58,506 nucleotides of DNA from an uncultured Clostridia bacterium (GTDB lineage Bacteria > Bacillota > Clostridia > TANB77 > CAG-508): positions 1 through 58,506 of the forward strand of contig CANQCU010000008.1 in NCBI GenBank assembly GCA_947590905.1, in the 5' to 3' direction. Position numbers and translations under genes: made by a program. The notes beneath the pieces were generated by a model that ran no database searches, was not told the DNA's origin, and saw nothing but the letters and a program-made list of their open reading frames with translations. Below, one piece after another: positions 49,320 through 58,505 of this stretch (the first letter of the stretch is position 1; every line of letters starts with the position of its first letter).

Positions 49320-52300
49320 TTATTCTAGTACATATTTTTTAATTAAGCTTATTCCTCCAGCAAATGTTACAAGTATTATCATAACTAGTCCTACATATAT
49401 TTGTGTTTCACCTGTCTTTACTGCAAGTAATACTGGTGCATCATCTATATCATCTTCTTCATCTTTTTTGTTATTAGGTGTTGAGTCTATATCTGGAACT
49501 CCTTTTTCGTTTTTGTCTTCACTTATTTCTGCTAAGTTTACTTTCTTTCCAAAGTTTTCTGTTCCATTTATCCATGTTAGTATTACTTCTACTTCTGCAT
49601 ATTCTCCTGGTTGTAATAATGTATTTTCTAGTTTTCTTGTTCCTATTGTTCCGTCTTCTTTTTCATACCAATCTGGGTTATCTTCTTTTACAAATTTTAA
49701 TCCTTCTGGAATATAATCTGTAATTTCTGTCGCATATCCTGCTATTTCTCCCTCGTTTGTAATTCTTATTGTATATCTATATTTGATATTTATTTTCTTT
49801 ATATCTTTAGATTGTATTTCTAATTTTACTGGGTCTTCATCTTTTGCATTTTCTACTGTATGTCCTGTTGGTGTTTCTGTTGTTTTACCATTTAAAGTTA
49901 CTATTGTATGTGATACCCATTTTAATAATGATAGATCAAAGTATTGTACTCTTACATTATCATAATCTATATCATCTTCGTTGTCTTTATCATCATCATG
50001 ATTGTATACTTCATCTCTTTTTGGCTCTGAATCTATATCATCATCTGAGTCTTTTGATATTTGGGCTGTATTGACTATTTTCTTTGTTGTATCTTCTTTT
50101 GTCTTTGCTTGGAAAGTTACTTTAAATGCTATTTTTACGTCTCTGAAATCAGGATTTGTATCTGTTACTCCTGCTTCTTTATTAAATGCTTTTAATAAAT
50201 TATCTCTTCCTGTTTCTGTTTGTTGTTCTTCTGATAAGTAATCTGATACTATATATTTTGCTTTGCTTACATCTGTTGTTTCTTCTTCATTTTCATCTAG
50301 CATTACCCATCTATATGTTTTATTTGTTTCATCATCTGGTAAAAATTCTAGTCCTTCTGGCACATCATCTGTAATTTCGTTTGCGTATCCATCTGCTTCG
50401 CCTTCATTATATATTCTTATTGTATATGTTACTACATCTCCAGTTACTACTTCTAAAGCATTTTTTGGATGCTCATATGTTAGTTTTCCATTTTCTTCAT
50501 CATAGCTTACTGATGGATATCTATTGTTTACATCCATGTTCTCTACTTTTGTTATAAATTTTCTTAATGCTAAGTCAAAGTCAGGTTTTACAACTACTTT
50601 TTCAAAGTCATCATCATCTTCTTGTCCTGGTACAAATGGTTTGTCTGACTCATCATCTTTGTAATTTGGTCTATCTTCGTCTTTTGGTAATTCAAAGTTA
50701 TCATTTGGCTTTGAATCTTTATCTTTTGGTATATCTTTTCCTTCTTTATCTGTTTCTTTTGTTATTTGAGCTAAGTTTGTTAATATTCCATTTCCTACTG
50801 CCTTTTCATCTATTTTACATACTATTTTTACATCAATATAATCTAGATTTCCCTCTCCATCATATTTTAGTATTAATTTTCCATTTTCTCTATCTTTATA
50901 TACTTCGTCACCATTTACATTATCTTTTGCTGTTATTGTTGTTCTAACTTCTCTTGTTTCTTCATTGTATACCCATCCATATTTTTGGTTTGTTTCATTT
51001 TCTGGTAAGTATATTAAGTATGCTGGTAAATAGTCTGTTATTTCACTAGCATATCCGTCTAGTTCTCCTTCATTATATACTCTTATTGTATATGTTACTA
51101 GACTTCCTTTTTTTACTTGTACTGGTTTCTTTGAATGATCATATTCTGACGTAGTATCTTTGTTTTCATCTATTGGGCTTGTATTTACTACAGGCTCTCT
51201 TGAATTTTCTAATGCTTCTCCATCTACTTCTGAAATGTATTTTCTCAAACTTAAGTCTATTTCTGGAACTTTTACAATTACTTTCTCGAAGTCGTCATCA
51301 TCTTCTTGTCCTGGTACATATGGTTTATCTGATTCAGTATCTTTGTAACTTGGTAAATTTTCATCATCTGGTATTTCAAATTCGCCGTCTTTTTTGCCTT
51401 CTGGTTTAGAGTCTCTATCTTCTGGTACTTCGTTTCCGTATTCATCTGTTTCTTTTGTTATTTCTGCTATATTAGTTAATTTTATTGTTTTTTCAACTGG
51501 TAAAACTTGACAATGTACTTCTACATCTATGTAGCTTAATTCATCCTTTTCTTTATCATATGCTGGAATTGTAACGTCTCCTAATAAATCTTTTTCTGCT
51601 TTTGCTTTATATTCTTCATCTACTATATTTTGTCCATTTACAACTTTTCCTTTATTTACTACTATACATTTATCTGTTGATCTTAGTACATTATACTCTT
51701 CACTTTCAGTTTCAGTCCACCATCCATTTTCTGCATCTGCAGAATCATTTCCGAATGGAACATATTTTAAGTTCTTTGCTAATATGTCTCTTACTTCTTT
51801 TACTCTTCCTGCAACGTCACCTTCGTTGTATAATCTTATAGTATATGTTACTACATCTCCTACATTTACTTCTACTGGGATTTTGCTATGATTATATTCT
51901 GCTGTTTCTGCTCCTTGTTTTAATCCTTTTGTATCTACTTGTGGAGCTCTATCATATCCTGTATCTCCTACTGCTGAGATAAATTTTCTTAATGCTAAAT
52001 CTATCTCTGGTGTTGGTACGAATACTTTTTCAAAGTCATCATCATCTTCTTGTCCTGGTACATATGGTTTATCTGATTCAGTATCTTTGTAATTTGGTAA
52101 TTGGTCATCACTTGGTATTACAAATTGTCCTTCTTTTTTACCATCTGGTTTAGAATCTCTATCATCTGGTAATTGTATATGTCTTTCATCTTCCATCTTT
52201 GTTATTTGTGCTATATTTGTTACATTTGTATTAAATGGTGTCGTTGGTATTACTTTACATTCTATTTCTATATCTACATAACTTAAATCATAGTTATCTG

Positions 52301-53720
52301 TAGCTTCTCTATATTCTGCCTTTGGTATTAATACATTACGTAGTAAATCTTTTTCTTCTTTAGCTTTGTATTCTTCATCTGTTATGTTCTCTCCATTTAC
52401 TACTTTTCCTTTATTTACTACTATGCAAGCTTCTGTTGTTTTTGCTATTCTTCCTGTTTCCTCATCTACAACCCACCAGCCTTTTTCATTATCATCACTG
52501 ATTACTAAGTATTCTGGTAAATAATCCGTTACTTCTGTTATGTATGCATCTACTTGTCCTTCATTATATATTCTTAATGTGTATGTTACTATATCTCCTA
52601 TTTCTGTTCTTAAAGGTCTCTTTGTATGATTGTATTCTGCTGTTGTTTGTAGCTCACCTTCTACATATTTATTTAAATTGTTTGTATTTACTTGAGGTTC
52701 TCTAGAATTTTCTCCTGTTAAAGCTTCTCCATTTTTTGATGATATGAATTTTCTTAGAGCTACGTCTACTTCCTTTTTATCTTCTACTTTTACTACTGGT
52801 TGTTCATCTGCTGCTTCTGCTCCTGCTAAATATACTGTAATACTTCTTGTTGGCTTATATGTTCCATTTGCTGTAATCTCTTTTGCATTAGTTATTAAAT
52901 TTTCATATAATTCTTGTGCCCTTTCTTGTCTATATGTACCATATGTTGATTCAAGTACATATTTCCCATCAAATATTTCAGCTAAACTTTTATATGGATA
53001 TTCTTTATCTTGTATATTAGTGTCTGTATCATAAAATCTATCTAATCCATATATATATAAGAATAAGGTTGGTAAAGTTTCATTATGAAATTCTCCTTCT
53101 CCTAATTCATCATCATTAGTGAAGTACCAAATAGCTAGTTGTTGAATTGCTTCAATATCTGATCTTGTTAATATATTTTCTTGTTTTTCTGCTTCTTCAA
53201 GAGATTCTTCATCATATCCTGCATATGTCTTTAAATATTCAGTTACTTGTTCATCTGTTGCTCCTTCAAGTAACATGTTATCAAGTATCCACATTACTGC
53301 ATCAAAATTTGCTTTTTTGTTTTCATCAAATATTGTTGTCTCAGAATCTAAATCTTTAAAATGATTAACTACTTCTTGATATTGCTTAACTAAATCATAG
53401 CTAAGGTTATATTCAACTACTTTATTATCTAAATTTATTGATGTAAAACCAAGTCCTGCTCTTAAGCAATATAAATCTGTTATTGGCGTTTGTGATGGTA
53501 CTCCATTTACATCACAAGATATAATTTTCCATATATCTTTTACATTTTGAGTTCCATAATATAGTCGATGCTTATATATTACATCTCCTTCTTTTCTGTC
53601 TGTAGTTATTGTTAAATAACCTAAACTTGAATCTGCTGCTTTAGTGCTATTTGTAAACATAGCAATTGTTAATACAGCTAGAAAAATTAAAACTGTTGCA
53701 ATAAATTTTCTTGTTTTCAT
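49320..53720 (-). CDS. Thioester-domain adhesin with DUF11/SpaA-like repeats and C-terminal anchor
   Basis: 1466 residues. Signal peptide (FIATVLIFLAVLTIAMFTNSTKA). N-terminal 320 residues resemble a Cys-Gln thioester adhesin domain: the Cys in DLYCLRAGLGF and Gln in IQQLAIWYFT. Then five repeats of 160-220 residues, each starting D-x-A/S-L-R-K-F/Y-I and containing DVVTYTIRIYNEGE and YLPE, of conserved-repeat (DUF11-like) type, joined by EDDDDFEK linkers. The C-terminal membrane anchor is preceded by VKTGE, which resembles a sortase signal without the LP. Likely covalently attaches to host or wall targets (inference). No recoding sites. Confidence 0.8.
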   Translation of the reverse strand: MKTRKFIATVLIFLAVLTIAMFTNSTKAADSSLGYLTITTDRKEGDVIYKHRLYYGTQNVKDIWKIISCDVNGVPSQTPITDLYCLRAGLGFTSINLDNKVVEYNLSYDLVKQYQEVVNHFKDLDSETTIFDENKKANFDAVMWILDNMLLEGATDEQVTEYLKTYAGYDEESLEEAEKQENILTRSDIEAIQQLAIWYFTNDDELGEGEFHNETLPTLFLYIYGLDRFYDTDTNIQDKEYPYKSLAEIFDGKYVLESTYGTYRQERAQELYENLITNAKEITANGTYKPTRSITVYLAGAEAADEQPVVKVEDKKEVDVALRKFISSKNGEALTGENSREPQVNTNNLNKYVEGELQTTAEYNHTKRPLRTEIGDIVTYTLRIYNEGQVDAYITEVTDYLPEYLVISDDNEKGWWVVDEETGRIAKTTEACIVVNKGKVVNGENITDEEYKAKEEKDLLRNVLIPKAEYREATDNYDLSYVDIEIECKVIPTTPFNTNVTNIAQITKMEDERHIQLPDDRDSKPDGKKEGQFVIPSDDQLPNYKDTESDKPYVPGQEDDDDFEKVFVPTPEIDLALRKFISAVGDTGYDRAPQVDTKGLKQGAETAEYNHSKIPVEVNVGDVVTYTIRLYNEGDVAGRVKEVRDILAKNLKYVPFGNDSADAENGWWTETESEEYNVLRSTDKCIVVNKGKVVNGQNIVDEEYKAKAEKDLLGDVTIPAYDKEKDELSYIDVEVHCQVLPVEKTIKLTNIAEITKETDEYGNEVPEDRDSKPEGKKDGEFEIPDDENLPSYKDTESDKPYVPGQEDDDDFEKVIVKVPEIDLSLRKYISEVDGEALENSREPVVNTSPIDENKDTTSEYDHSKKPVQVKKGSLVTYTIRVYNEGELDGYASEITDYLPAYLIYLPENETNQKYGWVYNEETREVRTTITAKDNVNGDEVYKDRENGKLILKYDGEGNLDYIDVKIVCKIDEKAVGNGILTNLAQITKETDKEGKDIPKDKDSKPNDNFELPKDEDRPNYKDDESDKPFVPGQEDDDDFEKVVVKPDFDLALRKFITKVENMDVNNRYPSVSYDEENGKLTYEHPKNALEVVTGDVVTYTIRIYNEGEADGYANEITDDVPEGLEFLPDDETNKTYRWVMLDENEEETTDVSKAKYIVSDYLSEEQQTETGRDNLLKAFNKEAGVTDTNPDFRDVKIAFKVTFQAKTKEDTTKKIVNTAQISKDSDDDIDSEPKRDEVYNHDDDKDNEDDIDYDNVRVQYFDLSLLKWVSHTIVTLNGKTTETPTGHTVENAKDEDPVKLEIQSKDIKKINIKYRYTIRITNEGEIAGYATEITDYIPEGLKFVKEDNPDWYEKEDGTIGTRKLENTLLQPGEYAEVEVILTWINGTENFGKKVNLAEISEDKNEKGVPDIDSTPNNKKDEEDDIDDAPVLLAVKTGETQIYVGLVMIILVTFAGGISLIKKYVLE

Positions 53721-54065
53721 ACTCTACCACCTTTATTTATAATTTTCTTATAATATATTTTACATTTTTTAAAGAGAATGTCAATAGAAAAAATTTCAAT
53801 TTTTTTTGCTACAAAAAATGCAGTTGAAATCCTTTTACGGAAAGTCTTTTCACACGTTTCGTTTCCTTTTATGACATTTGTATTACAATTATACAACATT
53901 TTTTACATAAAATCAATAATTATGTAAATATTTTTCTGTAATGCTTATTTTCGTAAGTTCTTTTTGTGTTGCATTATAAAAATTTTAGATATTGATTTTT
54001 AATTACTTTTATATTAAAATTAAGTTTGTAAGCTAATGATAAATTAACAGGAGGTTTGCAAAAGA
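53721..54065. promoter_or_regulatory. Divergent intergenic region with promoter for the 54066 operon
   Basis: A 345-bp gap without a gene. On the plus strand TTGATT (53992-53997), 17-base spacer, TAAAAT (54015-54020), then AGGAGG before the ATG at 54066. On the minus strand it holds the adhesin's promoter region; no clear box was picked. Confidence 0.5.
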
Positions 54066-55334
54066 ATGGGACAATCTTTTTTAGATATTTTCAAACAATA
54101 TTTTTCTAACTTACCAGAAAATAAAATTTTATCTGGTAATAAAAATAATATTGATATACCTTTTTCATGGGTCTTTACTGAAAAATTAGATAAAGCTATT
54201 ATTCAAAAAGCTTTAGCAAGTATATTTATGAAAAATAATAAGTTTTATAAGAACACTTCGTTTTTTAAGCACAAGACTCCAGATGCAATAGATTCTTTTT
54301 CTATTCAATTCAATAAATATAATGGTTCGATTTCCTTATTGGTTATGGGCGCTGATGATTGGTCAAAACTATTAATCACAGATCATCCTAATGAATTTTC
54401 AAAACTTTTGCAAATTACAAGTGAAGAATTTAATAAGGCTATTACCGCAATTTTAAATGAAGAAAGATTAAGTAAAATCGTTAGTCTTGATTTAAATTTA
54501 ACTCCTGATGCTAATAATTATGTTCAAAGTGTTTTTGCTAAAGCATTGAATTCTCCACAAGTAGCTAATAGTACTGCCATTGCAATGTGTGATATGGCTA
54601 CAAATTTAACTCAATATTACGATTATTTAATAAGTCTAAGAGATGATCCTATTGTGTATTATGGTGGAATTATTAAACAGAGACAAGATGATGGAAAAGG
54701 AAAAGTAAGAAATTTAGGCTTGGGTGCTAGGCTTAGGAAATCTCCTATTTATCCGTTTACTGAAAGATCTTCTATATATGAAAGTTTAAATCCAGATAGT
54801 AAGATTGTTTATGGCACAGTTGGAGAAGATGACAAAGTTGAAAAGAATGCTTATATTACTTATGTATTTTCTAAACCTAGAGATTATGATGGTCACCTTT
54901 TCGTTTGTGAACCGTTAGAGGGATCGCGTGATACTAGAATGTTCTATATCCCGGCAGAAGCTTTTGAGTCATATACTGCTGATGACTCTAGCAATAAAAT
55001 GGTTGAATTAGCTAAAAAATATATTGAAATGTCAAAAAAAGAATTTCAAGATGAAAGATATACAAAAGTTTTCATTCATAATAATATAGATAGTTTTAAA
55101 GACAGAATTTTATATATGATAACTGGAAAGACCACTCCTACTGTTGCTAGAAGACCAGGACTTTATTCTCAATATGATGAGCAATTATTTTCTGGTACAG
55201 TTATAACTCCTAGTGATTTTCAAGATGCTATTCAGGATGTTACTCTTCAGGATATAGATAATGCTGCAAAAATATTTACAAGTTTGGATCTAGAACATAG
55301 TGCAGAGCATAACTCTCAGTTAGGAGGGGATTAA
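54066..55334 (+). CDS. Uncharacterised protein, first gene of a two-gene operon
   Basis: 422 residues, soluble, no signal peptide. It has a Pro/Asn-rich middle (DDPIVYYGGIIKQRQDDGKGK) and a segment of beta character (ITYVFSKPRDYDGHLFVCEPLEGSRDTRMFY, described here only by character). I recognise no family. AGGAGG is six bases or so upstream of the ATG. Its stop precedes the next ATG by one base, so the pair is translationally coupled. Confidence 0.75.
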   Translation: MGQSFLDIFKQYFSNLPENKILSGNKNNIDIPFSWVFTEKLDKAIIQKALASIFMKNNKFYKNTSFFKHKTPDAIDSFSIQFNKYNGSISLLVMGADDWSKLLITDHPNEFSKLLQITSEEFNKAITAILNEERLSKIVSLDLNLTPDANNYVQSVFAKALNSPQVANSTAIAMCDMATNLTQYYDYLISLRDDPIVYYGGIIKQRQDDGKGKVRNLGLGARLRKSPIYPFTERSSIYESLNPDSKIVYGTVGEDDKVEKNAYITYVFSKPRDYDGHLFVCEPLEGSRDTRMFYIPAEAFESYTADDSSNKMVELAKKYIEMSKKEFQDERYTKVFIHNNIDSFKDRILYMITGKTTPTVARRPGLYSQYDEQLFSGTVITPSDFQDAIQDVTLQDIDNAAKIFTSLDLEHSAEHNSQLGGD

Positions 55335-55335
55335 A

Positions 55336-55782
55336 ATGACATATACTAGTGATTTAAATTATTCTATTTCAGAAGTACTTGATATTTTAAAGCATATTAG
55401 TGAAGAGCAACTGGAAAAAATACCTTTAAATATTATTAAGGGTTTAAATAATCATAAAGATGATTCTTATATTTCAACTATAGATTATTCTAAACCTTTG
55501 AAAGAAGCTAACTTATCTAAGAAAACATTATCTTTACTTGCTTATATTTATAGAGAATATTTATGTTCTAATGAAGAAAAAGAGGCATATAACAAAATAT
55601 TATATGATAATCAAATAGCACAAGTTGGTACATTTGATCCAAATAGCATTTTTGGAGATAAAAGTTTTGATTCTGAACAAGTTCAAAATACCGAAATTTC
55701 TCAAAATTTGCCTATTGCTATTCATGAAAGCTTCTTTAGGAAAGTTATAAACAAAATAAAAAGTTTTTTTAAGATAAATTAA
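55336..55782 (+). CDS. Uncharacterised protein, second gene of the operon
   Basis: 148 residues: helical N-terminal half (ISEVLDILKHISEEQLEKIP) resembling regulatory helices in clostridial hypothetical proteins, and a basic, amphipathic C-terminus (FFRKVINKIKSFFKI) that could bind membrane. No family recognised. GGAGGGGAT lies just before its ATG, inside the preceding gene. Confidence 0.7.
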   Translation: MTYTSDLNYSISEVLDILKHISEEQLEKIPLNIIKGLNNHKDDSYISTIDYSKPLKEANLSKKTLSLLAYIYREYLCSNEEKEAYNKILYDNQIAQVGTFDPNSIFGDKSFDSEQVQNTEISQNLPIAIHESFFRKVINKIKSFFKIN

Positions 55783-55794
55783 AAATTATTTATA

Positions 55795-55824
55795 GAACAA
55801 AGAGCGCCTAGGCGCTCTTTGTTC
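55795..55824 (+). terminator. Perfect palindromic terminator
   Basis: GAACAAAGAGCGCC and its exact complement with a two-base centre, right after the 55336 gene. A second hairpin follows at 55856-55890 (AAAAAGCTTAAAGGG / TAAAGCTTTTTT), giving tandem terminators serving the two converging operons. Confidence 0.8.
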
Positions 55825-55917
55825 ATGCCCGATTTAAGTTTAGGGCCTAAAGGCTAAAAAGCTTAAAGGGCAACGCTAAAGCTTTTTTAGTTTTAGTTGT
55901 AATATTTAAATTTTATT

Positions 55918-57069
55918 CTATTTTTCAAATATTTTATTAAAAGTTGTCTTTACAAATTCATTATCATTCATTTTATTTTCTAAATACTTGTTGAAATTAT
56001 CCTTATTTATTTCATTACTTATTATATCATCATAATTAGGATATAATTCTTGGGCTTGTTTTCTACTTACTTTATATGACTTACCACTAAAATTAAAAGA
56101 AATACTTTGAACATTATCAATTAAAGAAAATATGGATACAGTATTATATAATAAACATTTTTCTAAATATTGATTTTCATTTATATACCAATCTGTAATA
56201 TGATAATCAATAGTTAATCCTAGATTTTCTGAATCTATTTCAAAAACATATCCATACTCTGAAAGAGGCAAACTATCTATTAAATGACTATCATTACTAT
56301 TATTGCCTACATATTCGTTTTTAAATTTTATAATGTTGTCAATTCCTGATTTATCTCTATCAAATGGAGTTACAGGCACAGTATCTTCTGTATATATTTT
56401 CTTTGTATCAACTATATAATATTCATTTTTTGTATTTCTATTTATTCTATAAACATTACAAAGTGGTGCTTTATAAATAATCATATTTTCTGTTGTTTTT
56501 ATTAAATAAGAAAATCTTGGTGCTACATTGTTTAATCTTACATTTGAATAATCTATCCCTAATAATATTATAAGTCCTAACAAAAAATATCCTAAGTTAA
56601 GAAATAATCTTTTTATATATGTTTTTTTCTTGTTAAGTTTAGAAAAACCTATTAAAGAAATAATTAGTCCCATCATAGAATAAATTGAGCCCCAACTACT
56701 TTCTGATGGAAATATAGTAAATGCAGTAAAAATAAGTCCAAGTCCAAAAAACATAAAAATTTCTGCAATTACTTTATTTCTTTCATATACTTTTTTGTTT
56801 GTATAATCTATTGTACTAATAATATTTTCTTCTAACCTTTCTTGATAATGTTCCTCATCTACTTTTTCTCCACTAATTAAATCATTTAGTGTTACACCTA
56901 ATTCTTCACTTAATGGTTTAAGTAGAGAAATATCTGGCATGTAATTTCCATTTTCCCATCTCGAAATTGTTTTTGATGTTACTCCTAACTTTTCTGCTAA
57001 GCTCTCTTGTGTTAATTTCTTTTCTTTCCTTTTTTCTGCTATAAATTTTCCAATTTTAATAATATCCAT
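55918..57069 (-). CDS. XRE-family regulator with membrane segments and a sensor tail
   Basis: 383 residues. Helix-turn-helix near residues 14-40 (LTQESLAEKLGVTSKTISRWENG), then a linker and three or four membrane segments (about 105-195), then an extracytoplasmic domain of about 180 residues ending with an amphipathic region resembling the DUF4825 type (VSRKQAQELYPNYDD). Probably a membrane-bound transcription factor sensing an envelope signal (inference). Confidence 0.8.
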   Translation of the reverse strand: MDIIKIGKFIAEKRKEKKLTQESLAEKLGVTSKTISRWENGNYMPDISLLKPLSEELGVTLNDLISGEKVDEEHYQERLEENIISTIDYTNKKVYERNKVIAEIFMFFGLGLIFTAFTIFPSESSWGSIYSMMGLIISLIGFSKLNKKKTYIKRLFLNLGYFLLGLIILLGIDYSNVRLNNVAPRFSYLIKTTENMIIYKAPLCNVYRINRNTKNEYYIVDTKKIYTEDTVPVTPFDRDKSGIDNIIKFKNEYVGNNSNDSHLIDSLPLSEYGYVFEIDSENLGLTIDYHITDWYINENQYLEKCLLYNTVSIFSLIDNVQSISFNFSGKSYKVSRKQAQELYPNYDDIISNEINKDNFNKYLENKMNDNEFVKTTFNKIFEK

Positions 57070-57127
57070 AATTTTTTACTCCTTTCATGTTAAGAATAGC
57101 AAAAAAATAAAAAAACTAACACCCCAC

Positions 57128-57146
57128 AAATAGCGAATTGCTATTT
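57128..57146. promoter_or_regulatory. Candidate operator upstream of the XRE regulator
   Basis: AAATAGC, 5-base centre, GCTATTT: a 19-bp palindrome about 60 bp upstream of the regulator's start. It could be its own binding site. The gap 57070-57373 otherwise holds only the terminator below and no gene. Confidence 0.4.
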
Positions 57147-57296
57147 TTACTATGTATTTTCCTATAAAATAAATTCAACTATTTTACTAGTGGCAGTCAA
57201 ATTTACATAAATATTATAACATTTTTTCTTGTACAACGCAAATACTTATAATTATAAAGTAAATTTTAGTGTAAAATATAGATATTTCTAGAAAAG

Positions 57297-57346
57297 AAAA
57301 CAACGACAAAATTTCAATTTAATAGTTAAAATTTTGTCGTTGTTTT
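57297..57346. terminator. Long terminator hairpin
   Basis: AAAACAACGACAAAATTT and its near-exact complement AAATTTTGTCGTTGTTTT with a 13-base loop, downstream of the ORF6N gene (leftward), followed by a T-rich run. Confidence 0.75.
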
Positions 57347-57373
57347 GTTATATTGTCTCATATCTTTTTTACC

Positions 57374-58057
57374 TTATTTTCTTATACACTTTATTATTTC
57401 CATAGATTGTATTTTATTGTCTATTTTATTTTTTATTGTACTTTTGAAAAATATTTTTTGTTTAAATTCTTGTTCTTTATTTTTTTGTAATTCATTAAAT
57501 ACTTGATTGAATTTATTATCATGTTCTAATAATCTATATTCAACATTTGTTAATCTTTCAAAAACTTGTCCATTTATCGAAATAAATTTTCTCATTTCAA
57601 CAAATGCATCCATAATATGTATACTTACTTGAACAGCTATATCATTTTTTAACAAACCCGATAACATTGCTATACCTTGCTCTGTAAAGACATATGGCAA
57701 ATATTTTTTTCCTCTATGCTTGCTATTATCACTTTTTGAACTGGTCACAAATTGTGACCAGTTATTTTCTTGCTCTGCATTTATATTAATTTCGTTTAAA
57801 GTCACAAATTGTGACCTTAAATTTAAAAATTCTTCTTCTGTTAACTGAAAACAAAATTTTTCTGGAAACCTATCAATATTTCTTTTTACTGCTTGATTTA
57901 TTTTCTTAGTTTCATAATGATATAACATTGCTACATCACTATCTAGCATAACTTGTTTTCCTCTTATGCAATAAATTAAATTTTTAATATCTATTGTTTC
58001 ATATTTTACTAAATTTAAGTCATTATTTACTGGCTCAATATTAGTGAGATTATTCAT
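57374..58057 (-). CDS. ORF6N-domain protein (phage antirepressor-like), altered C-terminus
   Basis: 227 residues. ORF6N domain at 20-110: IRGKQVMLDSDVAMLYHYETKKINQAVKRN and RFPEKFCFQLTEEEF, then YVFTEQGIAMLSGLL. The C-terminus departs from the family: relatives usually continue after KQKIFF with a G-x-I-Y-D-A segment and a helical domain, here replaced by a short Lys-rich tail. Two GTCACAAATTGTGAC palindromes lie inside the gene (57744-57758 and 57801-57815). Probably a phage- or element-derived regulator, perhaps truncated. Confidence 0.75.
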   Translation of the reverse strand: MNNLTNIEPVNNDLNLVKYETIDIKNLIYCIRGKQVMLDSDVAMLYHYETKKINQAVKRNIDRFPEKFCFQLTEEEFLNLRSQFVTLNEININAEQENNWSQFVTSSKSDNSKHRGKKYLPYVFTEQGIAMLSGLLKNDIAVQVSIHIMDAFVEMRKFISINGQVFERLTNVEYRLLEHDNKFNQVFNELQKNKEQEFKQKIFFKSTIKNKIDNKIQSMEIIKCIRK

Positions 58058-58431
58058 AAATAACTTAACTCCTTCCTTGTGTAAACCTTGTTTATATTAT
58101 AAAACAAATGTTCGTGAATGTCAATATATTTATACAAATAAATTATATTTTATATTCCATAAAAAATATTAGATTCAAAACCATGTATTCGAACTGGAGG
58201 AGTATTTTTTATATATAAAAACCATTATTTAAAAAGTGCTTATTTGTTAATATTTGTAAAAAATGTTAATGTAGTTTTTATGAAAAATTAATGTAGTGTT
58301 AATGTAGTTTTGGAAAATTGAGAAAAATTAAAAGAAATCATAAAGAAACTGAAATGCTTGATATAAAAAGCTTTCGACAGTTATGAAAATTCCACAGAAT
58401 TCTTAAAAATCTGTGGAATTTAAAAATACTT
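58058..58431. other. Gene-free stretch with short direct repeats
   Basis: No convincing ORF. TTAATGTAG occurs three times (58268-58312) on the plus strand, and TGGAGGAG near 58196 lacks a following ORF. The leftward terminator of the tRNA is at 58386-58423 (AATTCCACAGA / TCTGTGGAATT). Confidence 0.5.
58386..58423 (-). terminator. Terminator after tRNA-Cys
   Basis: Stem AAATTCCACAGA paired with TCTGTGGAATTT, followed by a T-rich stretch on the minus strand. Confidence 0.75.
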
Positions 58432-58505
58432 TGGAGGCGCCTATCGGAGTCGGACCGATCATCAGAGTTTTGCAGACTCGTGCCTTACCGCTTGGCTAAG
58501 GCGCC
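58432..58505 (-). tRNA. trnC: tRNA-Cys (anticodon GCA)
   Basis: 74 nt with encoded CCA. Acceptor stem GGCGCCT/AGGCGCC with U73 discriminator, as expected for Cys. D arm AGCCAAGCGGTAAGGC, anticodon loop CTGCAAA, T stem ATCGG/CCGAT. There is one C-U opposition at 27-43. The 5' end is at the window edge. Confidence 0.93.

Noticed and set aside
55795-55890. Insertion-sequence end or attachment site
   Set aside because: The palindromes have terminator form (stem then T-rich) at converging gene ends, and no transposase or integrase is nearby.
57241-58431. Prophage remnant around the ORF6N gene
   Set aside because: Only one phage-like gene is present, with no integrase, terminase or attachment repeats in the window.
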